Positions 63,944 to 64,000 of a DNA stretch of 64,000 nt are shown one piece after another. Positions within the stretch are counted from its first letter, which is position 1; every line of letters starts with the position of its first letter. A program made the position numbers and the translations under genes. The DNA is from Desulfitobacterium_A nosdiversum (lineage in GTDB: Bacteria; Bacillota; Desulfitobacteriia; Desulfitobacteriales; Desulfitobacteriaceae). The stretch covers positions 3,720,001-3,784,000 of the forward strand of contig NZ_CP172056.1 in NCBI RefSeq assembly GCF_049860565.1. The letters run 5' to 3'. Under the pieces are notes generated by a model. That model searched no databases. It was not told the DNA's origin and saw nothing but the letters and a program-made list of their open reading frames with translations.

Positions 63944-64000
63944 CTTTATTCCTCCTATGTTAAAATATATTTTCTAAGTTTTAATTAAACTCATTTACTT

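Noticed and set aside
1..64000. tRNA, rRNA, CRISPR arrays, prophage
   Set aside because: No cloverleaf, ribosomal or regularly spaced repeat pattern was found; DnaA boxes are repeats but not CRISPR-like.

Overview
The window looks like a chromosomal segment of an anaerobic, spore-forming, low-to-mid GC Firmicute, most likely Peptococcaceae (Desulfosporosinus or Desulfitobacterium type). The evidence is strong Shine-Dalgarno sites, sigma-A promoters, a CIRCE operator on groES-groEL, a CotJC-like protein, SAM-I and guanine riboswitches in Firmicute style, and a selenocysteine formate dehydrogenase of the NAD-linked type. Most genes lie on the minus strand. The genus is inference; no rRNA is present.

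Layout. 1-1530: methyl-accepting chemotaxis protein, cut by the window edge. 1722-7810: envelope glycosylation operon (lipid-linked sugar transferases, galU, GtrA) behind a promoter region carrying 11-bp phased repeats. 8039-8593: CotJC-like protein. 8719-17553: complete purine operon purE-B-C-F-M-N-H-D under a guanine riboswitch; purH is frameshifted and a structured repeat lies between purB and purC. 17991-25794: orphan sensor kinase, PanE-like reductase, and a small nucleotide-sugar and glycosyltransferase cluster. 25810-29602: accessory stretch with an IS91-type transposase remnant, small membrane proteins, an acetyltransferase, a cysteine-rich protein and a NERD protein. 29885-31998: hpt-guaA. 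32182-35771: DsrE-like protein, lipoprotein-like protein, MFS transporter, frameshifted pyruvoyl arginine decarboxylase. 36055-38030: groES-groEL. 38464-39671: a small unknown protein and a NYN nuclease-like protein.

39743-49758 forms a molybdenum and formate module: moaA-moaC-MOSC-mogA behind a Moco-type riboswitch, fdhD, mobA (apparently starting at ATT), then a three-subunit NAD-linked formate dehydrogenase whose catalytic subunit reads through an in-frame TGA as selenocysteine. A 5-formyl-THF cyclo-ligase precedes it, which suits one-carbon metabolism. 50466-54573: lysO, a DnaA-box cluster, then the t6A genes tsaE-tsaB-rimI-tsaD. 54620-59213: amidohydrolase, EamA transporter, a second copy of the structured repeat, and tex. 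59378-63943: hom under a SAM-I riboswitch, LysM/G5/M23 peptidase, TcdA and LarE.

The most interesting items are two diverged copies of a roughly 190-bp element whose stems differ by compensating base changes, a cluster of about eight DnaA boxes away from any dnaA gene, and the 11-bp phased array. Several single-base breaks (purH, pdaD, the tail of one glycosyltransferase, the transposase remnant) fall in or next to short homopolymers, so some may be sequencing errors rather than biology.
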